DNA from: Desulfovibrio sp.
GTDB lineage: Bacteria > Desulfobacterota > Desulfovibrionia > Desulfovibrionales > Desulfovibrionaceae
DNA: 38,505 nucleotides
Direction of reading: 5' to 3'
NCBI GenBank assembly: GCA_028708865.1
Contig: JAQVYA010000011.1
Location: forward strand, 1 to 38,505
Both the position numbers and the translations under genes were made by a program. Positions 1 through 7,278 of the stretch are shown in pieces. The notes under the pieces are model-generated. The model saw only the letters and a program-made list of their open reading frames with translations. It was not told the DNA's origin and did not search any database. Position 1 is the first letter of the stretch. Every line of letters starts with the position of its first letter.

Positions 1-459
1 TATGCTCCGGCCCGAACCCTGACCCGAATCACCCGGGACATCCACTACACCCCGGGGAAAATCGGCATTATCACGGCCGGGACATCAGACCTTGGCGTGG
101 CCGAAGAGGCCCGGATCACCTGCGAAATGTTCGGCAGCCATGCCGCCATCATCGCGGACGTGGGCGTGGCCGGAATCCACCGATTGTTGGACCGTCTGGA
201 CGAAATCCGCTCCTTTGCCGTGCTCATCGTCATTGCCGGCATGGAAGGAGCCCTTTCCAGCGTGGTGGGGGGGCTGGTGGAGCATCCCATTATCGCGGTG
301 CCCACTTCCGTAGGATATGGTGCCAGTTTTTCAGGCCTTTCCGCCCTGCTCGGCATGCTCACCTCCTGCGCCGCCGGGGTTACCGTGGTCAACATTGATA
401 ACGGATTTGGCGCGGCCTGCGCGGCCTGCAAAATCACCCGCCTGAACGCCGCCCGGTAA
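1..459 (+). CDS. larB: LarB, nickel-pincer cofactor biosynthesis (AIR-carboxylase-like), 3' part
   Basis: LarB carboxylates and hydrolyses nicotinic acid adenine dinucleotide, the first step towards the nickel-pincer cofactor of lactate racemase-type enzymes. The frame is open from base 1, so the start lies outside the window and about 152 C-terminal residues are present. The text after [11 protein letters not shown] matches the PurE-like fold of this family: an ITAGTSD loop, then [12 protein letters not shown], then PTSVGYGAS and the glycine-rich [10 protein letters not shown] segment, and the typical ending with NIDNGFGAA. PurE itself is the main alternative, but [12 protein letters not shown] and the NIDNGFGA ending favour LarB. 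No larC or larE is visible downstream; the next genes are on the opposite strand. Confidence 0.88.
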   Translation, partial: YAPARTLTRITRDIHYTPGKIGIITAGTSDLGVAEEARITCEMFGSHAAIIADVGVAGIHRLLDRLDEIRSFAVLIVIAGMEGALSSVVGGLVEHPIIAVPTSVGYGASFSGLSALLGMLTSCAAGVTVVNIDNGFGAACAACKITRLNAAR

Positions 460-482
460 CGGCCGGGCTGGAACCCTGCTTT

Positions 483-534
483 GAAACAAAAGACGCAACG
501 CCGCCCGGGAGCTGTCCCCGGGCGCGACGCTGCG
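483..534 (-). terminator. Rho-independent terminator of the kinase/receiver operon
   Basis: Read on the minus strand, a GC-rich stem (GCCCGGG paired with CCCGGGC, extended by CGCA...TGCG with small bulges) is followed by the T-rich run TCTTTTGTTTC. It lies about 30 bases after the receiver stop codon. It may also limit read-through from larB on the other strand. Confidence 0.6.
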
Positions 535-562
535 CCACGCCTGCATACCCCCCTCGGGGGCG

Positions 563-970
563 TTAGTCCGGCCTGCGGGGTATGACCTGATCCATGACCT
601 CCAAAAGCTCTTCCAGCTCCACGGGCTTGGAAAGATATCCGCTCATGCCTTCGGCCAGGAATGTTTCCCGGTCTCCAAGCATGGCGTGGGCCGTCAGGGC
701 GATGATGGGTATTTCCGCCTGGTTCCGGAATTCCTCATCGCTGCGGATATGCCGGGTGGTTTCCAGCCCGTCCATGCGCGGCATGCGAATATCCATGAGC
801 ACCACGTCATAGGTGTTGCTCCGCAGCATTTCCAGGGCCTGGGCTCCGTCCATAACCGCATCCACCTCATGCCCGTAATGCTGCAACAGTTTGCGGATGG
901 TCAGACTGTTCACGTCGTCGTCTTCCGCCAGAAGCACCTTGAATTTCCTGTCGTCCATCATCTTCTCCAT
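563..970 (-). CDS. CheY-like single-domain response regulator
   Basis: A stand-alone receiver domain of 135 residues with no output domain. The acidic pocket EDDD is at residues 16-19, the phosphoacceptor is Asp60 in LMDIRMP, the switch Thr93 is in ALTAH, and the invariant Lys115 is in SKP, so all residues needed for phosphorylation are present. It starts six bases after the stop of the upstream sensor kinase, which makes that kinase the likely phosphodonor. The pair looks like a split hybrid kinase: the receiver that is usually fused to the kinase C-terminus is here a separate protein. The output (a further phosphotransfer protein or direct protein binding) cannot be told from the sequence. 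Confidence 0.93.
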   Translation of the reverse strand: MEKMMDDRKFKVLLAEDDDVNSLTIRKLLQHYGHEVDAVMDGAQALEMLRSNTYDVVLMDIRMPRMDGLETTRHIRSDEEFRNQAEIPIIALTAHAMLGDRETFLAEGMSGYLSKPVELEELLEVMDQVIPRRPD

Positions 971-976
971 TACGGG

Positions 977-3121
977 CTATGTATTTTCGAACAGCAGGGA
1001 GCAGAACACTTCCGTGCCCTGATCCTCCTGGCTGGCGATGCACAGGCTCCCGCCCAGCAGGCGAACCAGCCGCACCACGATGGCCAGCCCGAGCCCGGCC
1101 CCTTCGTAATGCCGTCGGTAAGCCACCTCGCCGGGCACAAACGTGTCCAGCAGGTTGCGAATCGCCTCGGAGGACATGCCCTGGCCGCTGTCTCCAACAA
1201 TCAACAACACACGGGTCCGCCCTGGCGGGGCGTACGGCAATGCGTGCGCGGCCAGGCGCACGGAACCGCCCGGCGGCGTGAACTTCACGGCGTTGCCCGC
1301 CAAGTTGGTGAGCAGTTGCCGGACCCGCGCCCCATCGCCCCTGAGCCGCGGCGGAAGGTTGGAATCCGTCTGCACGATGAAATCCAGCTCCGAATCCGTG
1401 GCCGTGGGCTCAAACAACTCCTGCACCGAACGGAGCACTCCCTGGGGAGAGAATTCACCGTCCTCCAGCCGCACGCGGCCCGACTCCAAAAGGGTCAGGT
1501 GTAGAATATCGCCCAAAAGCCGGGAAAGTCGTCGAGTGGCCCCCAGGGCCTTGTCCACATATTCCTCCTGAGGCGCGTCCAATCCCGTGGTCTGCAATAG
1601 CTGAAGTATGCCCTGGATGCCGTTGAGAGGCGTGCGGATTTCGTGGCTCATGTTGGCCAGGAACTCACTTTTGGCGGCACTGGCCGCCTCAGCCGCCTCC
1701 TTGGCCCGAATCAACTCCTGCTCCGCCCGTTTGCCTTCCGTGATGTTTTCCACCAAGGAAAGCACGGAAACCAAGGCGCCGTCAGCGTCCCGCAGGGCGG
1801 AATTGTACCAGCGGCAAAACAGCACCTCCCCGGTTTTGGCATAATTACGGTTCTCACTCACGGTCTGGTTCCGAGCGCCGCGTTGCAGGTCCAAAGCGCC
1901 CCGCTGCACCAAATCCCGGTCCGCCTCAGGCACAAAGCTCCATTCTTCGGAGCGTTTGCCCAGGACCTCGGATTCGCTCCAGCCAAAAATCTCCTCTGCC
2001 CGGGGCGACCACCCCCGTACCTGGCCGTGGCTGTCCCATTCCACCACGGCCAGCGGGGTATTGTGCACGTGGAATGTGAGGCGCTCCAATGCGCCGCGCA
2101 ATTGTTCGCCCTGTTCCCGCAGGCTTTGCTCCGCTTCCTTAAGCCGTTCATAGTCCCGCCGGATGGTCACGGTCTGCCGGCGAACCGTGCCCCGCAGGGA
2201 GCGCAACAACAGCCAAAAAACAACCCCGCCAACCAGCACAAAAAGAAACGCGGCCCAAAGCAGGGTCACGCCCCGTTCCGTCAGATGCACGTAGCCCGAC
2301 CCCTGGTAGACCCACTCCCGAAACAACTCCTTGTGCCGGGCCCGGGGGATGTGTGCCACGGCCTTGGAAACAATGTTGAAGAGCATGTCGTCGGAACGGG
2401 ACGTGGCCGCGGAAAGATAGTTCATGTATCCGCTTTCCCCGGCAATATGCAGATTGGCCAACCCCTGGCTTTCAATGAGGTACGAGGCATAGGCCTGATT
2501 CACGATCATGGCGTCGCACTGGCCCGTGGAAACCGCGCGCAGGCCTTCAAGGTTGTCCTTGGTTGGAGCGATATCGATATTGGGATAGCGATCCTGCAAA
2601 TACTCATTGACCGCATATCCCCGAACCGTGCACACGGTCCTGCCGCCCAGGTCGTCCATGCTGCCCACGGAAGAGGAATCCCGAGTCACAATGACATAGG
2701 GCACTTTGATGAATGGTTCGGTGAACCGCAAAAACTTGCGGCGTTCCGCGGTCTCGGCAATGCCGACGATCAAAAAGCCGCCGTTGTCGCGGGAATAGGA
2801 CATGAGCAAATCCCACGAATCGAACATGTGGAACCGCACGTCCAGCCCCATATTGCGTTCGATCTCCCGGAAATAATCAACCAAAAGCCCCACGTACTGA
2901 CCGTTGGAATCAGTATAGGCGTTGGGCGGAGCCTGGTATCCAAACAGGACTTCCACGTTGCGGCCATGGCGGCGCAGCCAGTCCCGCTCCTCGGCGCTGA
3001 ACTCCGGATGCGTGTCCTGCAACCCTAAAAAGAGTACCAGCAAAAGCCCCGCCGTCAGCAGCGAGATCAGAAGAACAAACAGTTTGAGGCGGTTCATGGT
3101 ACCGGACAAAACGCGCTCCAC
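977..3121 (-). CDS. BvgS-like sensor histidine kinase (periplasmic SBP_bac_3, PAS, HisKA, HATPase)
   Basis: A membrane sensor kinase of 714 residues. In order: an N-terminal membrane anchor (about 10-35), a periplasmic solute-binding domain of the bacterial family 3 type (about 45-275), a second transmembrane helix (about 285-307), a short coiled coil, a PAS domain (about 345-460), HisKA with the phosphorylated His494 in [12 protein letters not shown], and an ATPase domain with [18 protein letters not shown] and GAGLGLAIV boxes. The binding-protein sensor resembles the Venus-flytrap domains of BvgS-type kinases, so the signal is probably a small amino-acid-like ligand, not identifiable here. 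The GTG start at 3121 has AGGGG nine bases upstream; an internal ATG at 3097 (eight residues later) is a possible alternative. It is followed directly by its receiver. Confidence 0.9.
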   Translation of the reverse strand: MERVLSGTMNRLKLFVLLISLLTAGLLLVLFLGLQDTHPEFSAEERDWLRRHGRNVEVLFGYQAPPNAYTDSNGQYVGLLVDYFREIERNMGLDVRFHMFDSWDLLMSYSRDNGGFLIVGIAETAERRKFLRFTEPFIKVPYVIVTRDSSSVGSMDDLGGRTVCTVRGYAVNEYLQDRYPNIDIAPTKDNLEGLRAVSTGQCDAMIVNQAYASYLIESQGLANLHIAGESGYMNYLSAATSRSDDMLFNIVSKAVAHIPRARHKELFREWVYQGSGYVHLTERGVTLLWAAFLFVLVGGVVFWLLLRSLRGTVRRQTVTIRRDYERLKEAEQSLREQGEQLRGALERLTFHVHNTPLAVVEWDSHGQVRGWSPRAEEIFGWSESEVLGKRSEEWSFVPEADRDLVQRGALDLQRGARNQTVSENRNYAKTGEVLFCRWYNSALRDADGALVSVLSLVENITEGKRAEQELIRAKEAAEAASAAKSEFLANMSHEIRTPLNGIQGILQLLQTTGLDAPQEEYVDKALGATRRLSRLLGDILHLTLLESGRVRLEDGEFSPQGVLRSVQELFEPTATDSELDFIVQTDSNLPPRLRGDGARVRQLLTNLAGNAVKFTPPGGSVRLAAHALPYAPPGRTRVLLIVGDSGQGMSSEAIRNLLDTFVPGEVAYRRHYEGAGLGLAIVVRLVRLLGGSLCIASQEDQGTEVFCSLLFENT

Positions 3122-3183
3122 AGGACCGGACCCCTGAACACGGATCCGGAAAAGGGTTTTGCCTATACCGTTAACACAGAACG

Positions 3184-3196
3184 TGAACCGCGTTCA
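3184..3196. promoter_or_regulatory. Short dyad upstream of the sensor kinase
   Basis: A perfect inverted repeat TGAAC-CGC-GTTCA lies about 65 bases before the kinase start. It could be an operator, but a 5+3+5 dyad can arise by chance and no second copy was seen. Confidence 0.2.
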
Positions 3197-3269
3197 ACAG
3201 AAACAAAATTTCATCAAACCGACTCGGACACCGGAAGATGGACTCATGTCCCCTGAAGCAGAGGCCCGG

Positions 3270-4064
3270 TTACGAATTCAGCTTAGCCGCCCGGACCAGG
3301 GCCCGGAAAAGTTCCTGCTGCCGCCACTTGTGCGGCAAAAACTCCGGGTGCCACTGTACGCCCACCAGCCAACGTCCGCCCACGTGTTCCAAAGCCTGGA
3401 CCACGCCCCCGTATTCCCGGGCCGTAACCCGCAGGTCCTGCCCCAGGCGGTCCACGGCCTGATGATGCAACGCGTTGACGCGCACCCGGCCGACCCCGAA
3501 CAGCGAGTGTAGGATGGAGCCGGGCTCCACCAGCACGGGCTTGCGCGGCAGCAGGGTGCGCAGGTCGGGCCGTTCTTCCTGAAGAGAGGCCAGGTCCTGA
3601 TGCAGACTCCCGCCCAGGCACACATTGATGAACTGCATGCCCCGGCAGATGCCCAAAACCGGCAGTCCCTGCTCCAGGGCATGGCCCAGCAACCGCTCTT
3701 CCAGGGCGTCCCGGGCCGGGTCCGGGCCGGGCGAAGCGCCCAGGCTAAAGAGCTTGCGCAGGATGTGGATGAAAGGAAACAGCAACAGGCCCAGCAGGTA
3801 GTGCCCGGGCCAATGTTTTTCTGGTTGCAGCTCCCGCCTGAGCTCCGCCACGGACTGGCCGTACCGGCCCGGGTCCACGTCGGCCCCGCCCCCGAGCACC
3901 AGCGCCTGGACCGCGGGCAACTGCCCGCCCTTGCCCCTGGGGCTGCGGGGCCGGATGCGCAGGGGACGCCCTCCGGCACGCCAAACCGCCAAGGCCGCAA
4001 AAACCCAGGAAACCCAACCGCCCCGATCCGGACCGCTGACGCCCACCACAGGGCGCCTACTCAT
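3270..4064 (-). CDS. Class I glutamine amidotransferase-like peptidase (C26, PuuD type)
   Basis: A 264-residue member of the C26 gamma-glutamyl hydrolase family. The nucleophile elbow is LGICRGMQ, the catalytic His-Glu pair is in GVQWHPEF, and NALHHQAV and the GGGADVDPGRYG segment are typical of PuuD-like enzymes that cleave gamma-glutamyl amide bonds. The ATG at 4064 overlaps the stop of the upstream amidoligase by eight bases and has a GGGGGG Shine-Dalgarno inside that gene, so the two are translationally coupled. Unusually, between the DVDP strand and the nucleophile there is an extra hydrophobic stretch (YLLGLLLFPFIHILRKLF), not expected in soluble PuuD proteins, which could bind a membrane or the partner. 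The substrate is unknown; it may trim or reverse the product of the amidoligase. Confidence 0.85.
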   Translation of the reverse strand: MSRRPVVGVSGPDRGGWVSWVFAALAVWRAGGRPLRIRPRSPRGKGGQLPAVQALVLGGGADVDPGRYGQSVAELRRELQPEKHWPGHYLLGLLLFPFIHILRKLFSLGASPGPDPARDALEERLLGHALEQGLPVLGICRGMQFINVCLGGSLHQDLASLQEERPDLRTLLPRKPVLVEPGSILHSLFGVGRVRVNALHHQAVDRLGQDLRVTAREYGGVVQALEHVGGRWLVGVQWHPEFLPHKWRQQELFRALVRAAKLNS

Positions 4065-5058
4065 GGGCAACCCCCCGGATCCACTGCTCGGAAATGGCCA
4101 CCCAGGATTCCTCCAACCGACGCAGCGGCGAAGACACATAGTCCAGATATTCCATTCCCATGGATGCCCGCGCCTCATGGTCCGCGGCCATGGCCTCCAC
4201 GCGCAGCCACTGCTCCCATTCATGCCCCACGCGCCAGTCCGGCTCGTCCACGAGGCAGTTGGGCAACCTGTAGTGAAAGGCCGGGCGCGGCTTGAGCAGC
4301 TCTTGCTCCACCCCTCCGGCCAGCACCCGCTCCCGGTCCAGATGGGCCAGCAGCGGCAACATATCCAGGGACCGGTTGCGCGTGGCATTGTGGGCCAGGT
4401 AGTCGTGAATCCATTCCGCGTGATCCCGGGGCGCATACCCGGGGTCGGCCACAAGCCTTACGTATGCCTGGGGGAACCCATTGATGTACGGGGAAAGCAC
4501 CCGACTGATGTCCACCTGCCCCTGACGGCGCAGCCAGTCCTCCATGAGCACAAAAGCCTGCATGTAGGCTGTGAGCGTATCCACATCCAAGGCCGGCGGC
4601 TCCACATTGATGTGCAGGCCAAAGGCATGCAGCAGGGAAGTGCGCGTTCCCTTGGCCTTGGCCTGCTGCAATGCGGCCCGCAGCCGCTCCACCGGCTCCA
4701 TGCGGGTCATTTCCAGGGGCGGCAGCACGATTTCGCAGGGCACCAGCCCGGCCGAAGCGCGGGCCAGAAATTCGTCAACGTCCCGCACCAGGCGGGGGGA
4801 GGCTTCCAGGCCGATGGCCTGAAGGTACTTCAAATACGAACGCTCTTTGAGGGCTATGGCGTCATACTCAATGTTGATTGTTCCGACTTCAGAATCTTTG
4901 ATAATATACGCGAACCTGTTGACTTCATGTATTGCTCCGCCAAGGGTTGCCTGAACCACGTCACAGGCTTCCCGAATGCCAAGCCCGGCGAATTCCAGTT
5001 CATAGCCTACCTTACGCACGGCATTGTCCGCATTGGTTCGCTGTTTCGGCAAGCGCAC
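4057..5058 (-). CDS. Amidoligase family protein (COOH-NH2 ligase of the glutamine-synthetase fold)
   Basis: Matches the Amidoligase_2 family, ligases that join a carboxylate and an amine using ATP on a glutamine-synthetase-like fold. Visible signs are KVGYELEFAG near the N-terminus (paired Glu residues that would bind metal), NIEYDAIALK, and GLHINVEP (the conserved His/Asn strand). The ORF track begins at 5145, but that codon lies within the hairpin of the preceding terminator. The GTG at 5058 has GGGGAGG just upstream, giving 333 residues with the core motif starting near residue 15, so I prefer it. Coupling to the C26 peptidase points to a gamma-glutamyl-type isopeptide as the product. Whether the acceptor is a peptide, protein or polyamine is unknown. 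Confidence 0.82.
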   Translation of the reverse strand: MRLPKQRTNADNAVRKVGYELEFAGLGIREACDVVQATLGGAIHEVNRFAYIIKDSEVGTINIEYDAIALKERSYLKYLQAIGLEASPRLVRDVDEFLARASAGLVPCEIVLPPLEMTRMEPVERLRAALQQAKAKGTRTSLLHAFGLHINVEPPALDVDTLTAYMQAFVLMEDWLRRQGQVDISRVLSPYINGFPQAYVRLVADPGYAPRDHAEWIHDYLAHNATRNRSLDMLPLLAHLDRERVLAGGVEQELLKPRPAFHYRLPNCLVDEPDWRVGHEWEQWLRVEAMAADHEARASMGMEYLDYVSSPLRRLEESWVAISEQWIRGVAHE

Positions 5059-5124
5059 GACGTTTTTTCCTCCCCTGGCCTGTCCGGCCCAAGGGCCGCG
5101 ACCAAACCGCGCGAAAACGGCTTC

Positions 5125-5170
5125 AAAAAAACAAGACAGCGGCACCGGGACCCATGCCCCGTGCGCCGCC
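5125..5170 (-). terminator. Rho-independent terminator after the SLOG-like gene
   Basis: On the minus strand an imperfect GC stem (GCGG-CAC-GGG against CCC-GTG-CCGC with small bulges) is followed by TGTCTTG and a run of seven T. It starts about 25 bases after the stop of the SLOG-like gene and separates it from the amidoligase unit, which argues against the longest amidoligase ORF. Confidence 0.65.
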
Positions 5171-5195
5171 GTCCAACAAAAACATAGCCTGCAAT

Positions 5196-5747
5196 CTACT
5201 TAAAGGATCGGGCAAACAGGTCCTCAATGGCCTTTTTGCCGTTCGCCTCCAGGAACCGGGTGCCCATGCCCGAAAAATGGGCATGACTGATTACCGGATT
5301 TTCCACCTCGGCCCATTGATCCTTATCCCAGCGGAACCACTGGTCCCGGGCCTGGCCGAACACGAACAGCGGCTTATTGCAGATTTTGGCGTATTCCGCG
5401 CCCCAGCCGGTGCCGCCCTTGACCGTGCCGTCCTCCTGGATGGTGCCTACCACAAACACCTCGTGCCCGGCTTCCACCTGGTACATGATGGTCTGCAACA
5501 CCTTGCGCATGAGCTTGGCATTGGTGAACTTGCGGTGCAGCAGCCGGGAAACGTAGGAAAGGCTCACGTCCTTACGCACCAACTCTTCCTGGGTGAGCAC
5601 GCGCAACCCGCGCGAACGCTCGATCTTATGGCCTTCGAACGTGAAATTCACTTCCTCGACGCCGTATTTTTCGGCCAGCCGGCCGAACTCGGCTTCCGCG
5701 CCCTGGGCGCCGCCGCTGAAAAGCGTGCTGGTCATGGCTTGGGTCAT
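5196..5747 (-). CDS. SLOG-like Rossmann-fold protein of unknown function
   Basis: A 183-residue soluble protein. LFSGGAQGAE near the N-terminus and the downstream GGTGWGAEYAKICNKPLFVF resemble the two nucleotide-binding loops of the SLOG (DprA/LOG/YpsA-like) superfamily, whose members bind nucleotides or nucleotide-derived ligands. A catalytic glutamate of the LOG phosphohydrolase type is not obvious. The C-terminal half is rich in aromatic residues (QWFRWDKDQW). The ATG at 5747 is chosen because AAGGAG lies seven bases upstream; the longer ORF to 6287 has no support. It is a single-gene unit with its own terminator. The family assignment is moderate and the specific function is not recognised. 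Confidence 0.6.
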   Translation of the reverse strand: MTQAMTSTLFSGGAQGAEAEFGRLAEKYGVEEVNFTFEGHKIERSRGLRVLTQEELVRKDVSLSYVSRLLHRKFTNAKLMRKVLQTIMYQVEAGHEVFVVGTIQEDGTVKGGTGWGAEYAKICNKPLFVFGQARDQWFRWDKDQWAEVENPVISHAHFSGMGTRFLEANGKKAIEDLFARSFK

Positions 5748-6106
5748 GCCGTCTCCTTGCAATGGTTCTCGGGTTGCGTGGGGCGGCCCGTCCACCCCGG
5801 CCGGACACGGGCACCCGCCCGCACACGGCTGAAATTCGCACCTGGCCGCTCCGGATAGAACAGCCGTTTCCACATCATGCCCTGCCCCGCGCCGCATGGC
5901 AATGCCGAAGCCGTGCGGCCAGGCAGCAGCACAATGCTCCTGAACAATGTCACAATGCGCATCCGGCGCGCATCCGTCAACCGCCCGGCAATCAAAAACA
6001 ACATTGCCCCGGGCCGAACGCAGCCCCAAAACCGCTCCAGGCATTAATTCGGTGCGAGTCCTGTGCCGCCAATGCCGCGGCCTTGAACCGCACCGCGCCC
6101 TAAGGC
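5748..6106. other. Intergenic region without a convincing gene
   Basis: About 360 bases between the cysteine-rich gene and the SLOG-like gene, both on the minus strand. It presumably carries the promoter of the SLOG-like gene. An 86-codon reverse ORF (5744-6004) overlaps the SLOG-like start as ATGA but lacks a good ribosome-binding site and has an arginine-rich, shadow-like composition, so it was not called. No clear terminator or operator was seen. Confidence 0.4.
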
Positions 6107-6427
6107 CTATTCCCGGTCCGAACGGTTCCTGGCCCGGCCCTCGGCAAAAAGCCGCTCCCAGTCCAGCGGCACCAGGCTGCGGCGGTTGCGCTCCTGCAAC
6201 ACGGCCCAGGCCATGTCCGGGATGACCCGCACCAGGATGCTGTTCACATACTGCTTGCCCCGCGCCTCCGGGTCCATGCCGCAACATTTACAGGAAAATC
6301 CGCAAATATCGCAAGTACATCCTCCGGTCTTGACCATCTCCTTGAGGATGCCCGCCTTGTCGCAACAGGCGTCGCACAGCCGCAATCGCGCGCTTGGCGT
6401 GGATTTCATGCTCATACCATGAATCAT
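6107..6427 (-). CDS. Small cysteine-rich protein, probably metal-binding
   Basis: About 106 residues with a dense Cys cluster in the N-terminal half: CDACC, then CTCDICGFSCKCC, nine cysteines within about 35 residues. This spacing suggests a zinc or iron-sulfur site. The C-terminal half (VNSILVRVIPDMAWAVLQERNRR) looks helical. I do not recognise the family. The start is uncertain. The ATG at 6427 leaves room for a promoter, while a TTG at 6511 (28 residues longer) has AAGGGG six bases upstream. That site is part of a palindrome also serving the divergent CULT gene. ATGs at 6415 and 6409 are also possible. The divergent arrangement suggests co-regulation with the CULT-domain gene. Confidence 0.6.
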   Translation of the reverse strand: MIHGMSMKSTPSARLRLCDACCDKAGILKEMVKTGGCTCDICGFSCKCCGMDPEARGKQYVNSILVRVIPDMAWAVLQERNRRSLVPLDWERLFAEGRARNRSDRE

Positions 6428-6510
6428 GCCCGGCTCGGCCACGCGGGTCAAGAATCCCCGCGCGAACCGCCCTTCCCTTTCCAGAATCCTGCAAATCCTG
6501 TATGTCGGCA

Positions 6511-6523
6511 AAGGGTGCCCCTT
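6511..6523. promoter_or_regulatory. Palindromic ribosome-binding site shared by divergent genes
   Basis: AAGGG-TGC-CCCTT is a perfect dyad directly in front of the CULT ATG at 6524. On the plus strand AAGGG is the Shine-Dalgarno of the CULT gene. On the minus strand the same bases read AAGGGG in front of a possible TTG start at 6511. In RNA the arms could form a short hairpin hiding the site. Confidence 0.4.
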
Positions 6524-7039
6524 ATGAACCGATCACCAGAGCAACGCCGGGCCATGGCCCAACATCAAGACCTGCCGACTCTTGACGGTTTCAGGCTCCC
6601 GTCTCCGTCGGCAATGGCGGACAAGGTCCGGCTCCGTTCCCCCGGCAGCAGGGTTCCCCCGTCCCTGGACCCGGGGCCGCATCAAGAGGACGGCTCCCAA
6701 AACGCCCAACAAAGACGGCCCGGCAAGGTGCTGGTCTGCGCGGCATGCGGCCGGCACGTGACCCGGCCCGAAGCCCGTACCGTCATCAACGGCAACCATG
6801 TGCATGTCTTCTGCAATCCGCACGGCGTGGTCTTTGAAGTGGGCTGCTTCAGCCTGGCCGCAGGGCTGCGCCCCCAGGGAGGCGTGTACGAGGAGTTCAG
6901 CTGGTTTCCCGGCCATGCCTGGCAGATCATGCACTGCGGACGCTGCAACGACCACCTGGGGTGGCGCTTTACGACCCGGTCCGGAACGGGCTTTTACGGC
7001 CTGCTCCCCGCAAAACTGCGCGAGCAGACCGAAGAGTAG
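6524..7039 (+). CDS. CULT-domain protein (bacterial homologue of the cereblon thalidomide-binding domain)
   Basis: A 171-residue protein with a disordered, proline- and charge-rich N-terminal region (about 1-67) and one CULT domain (about 68-155). Four zinc-binding cysteines form two CxxC knuckles, C72/C75 and C138/C141. Three tryptophans, W127 (EEFSW), W133 (FPGHAW) and W147 (HLGW), have spacings of 6 and 14 residues, the same as the aromatic cage of human cereblon (W380, W386, W400) and the Magnetospirillum protein. The cage in this family binds glutarimide and related cyclic imides and uracil-like ligands. The ATG at 6524 is chosen over 6419 because AAGGG lies eight bases upstream. The gene is divergent from the cysteine-rich gene. 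The physiological ligand in bacteria is not settled. Confidence 0.9.
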   Translation: MNRSPEQRRAMAQHQDLPTLDGFRLPSPSAMADKVRLRSPGSRVPPSLDPGPHQEDGSQNAQQRRPGKVLVCAACGRHVTRPEARTVINGNHVHVFCNPHGVVFEVGCFSLAAGLRPQGGVYEEFSWFPGHAWQIMHCGRCNDHLGWRFTTRSGTGFYGLLPAKLREQTEE

Positions 7040-7093
7040 CCATCCGTCAGCCTGCTATTCCCTGTCGCCCCTCCCCGTCCTCCACAATCCGCC

Positions 7094-7179
7094 CCTTTGA
7101 CACGATCCACGAACAGGAATCCTTGGCAGGGCCTTTTACTGTAGTCCTCTGACCTGGCCTTTGACATGGTCCACGCACA
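7094..7179 (+). repeat. Pair of 22-bp imperfect direct repeats upstream of yigZ
   Basis: CCTTTGACA-YGRTCCACG-MACA occurs at 7094-7115 and again at 7158-7179, with 19 of 22 positions identical and starts 64 bases apart. Both copies contain TTTGACA, which could act as a -35 element or part of a tandem regulator site, in the 239-base gap between the CULT gene and yigZ. Confidence 0.45.
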
Positions 7180-7278
7180 TGCCCCTCCAATATGCCGCGG
7201 CCGTCCTGCCCCCGTTCATCCTCCCTCTGACAAACCGGGCCGGTTGACCCGGCAAAGGGGCACGGTTACACCCCGGAC

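Noticed and set aside
3184-3196. Possible LexA box TGAAC-CGC-GTTCA before the kinase
   Set aside because: The spacing does not fit known LexA sites and no SOS gene is nearby; kept only as a weak unnamed dyad.
3270-4454. 394-codon ORF covering the C26 peptidase and part of the amidoligase in another frame, suggesting a fusion
   Set aside because: The extra N-terminal part is the amidoligase gene read out of frame; the true peptidase start at 4064 has its own ribosome-binding site.
5744-6004. 86-codon reverse ORF overlapping the SLOG-like start as ATGA
   Set aside because: Weak ribosome-binding site, arginine-rich shadow-like composition and no recognisable family.
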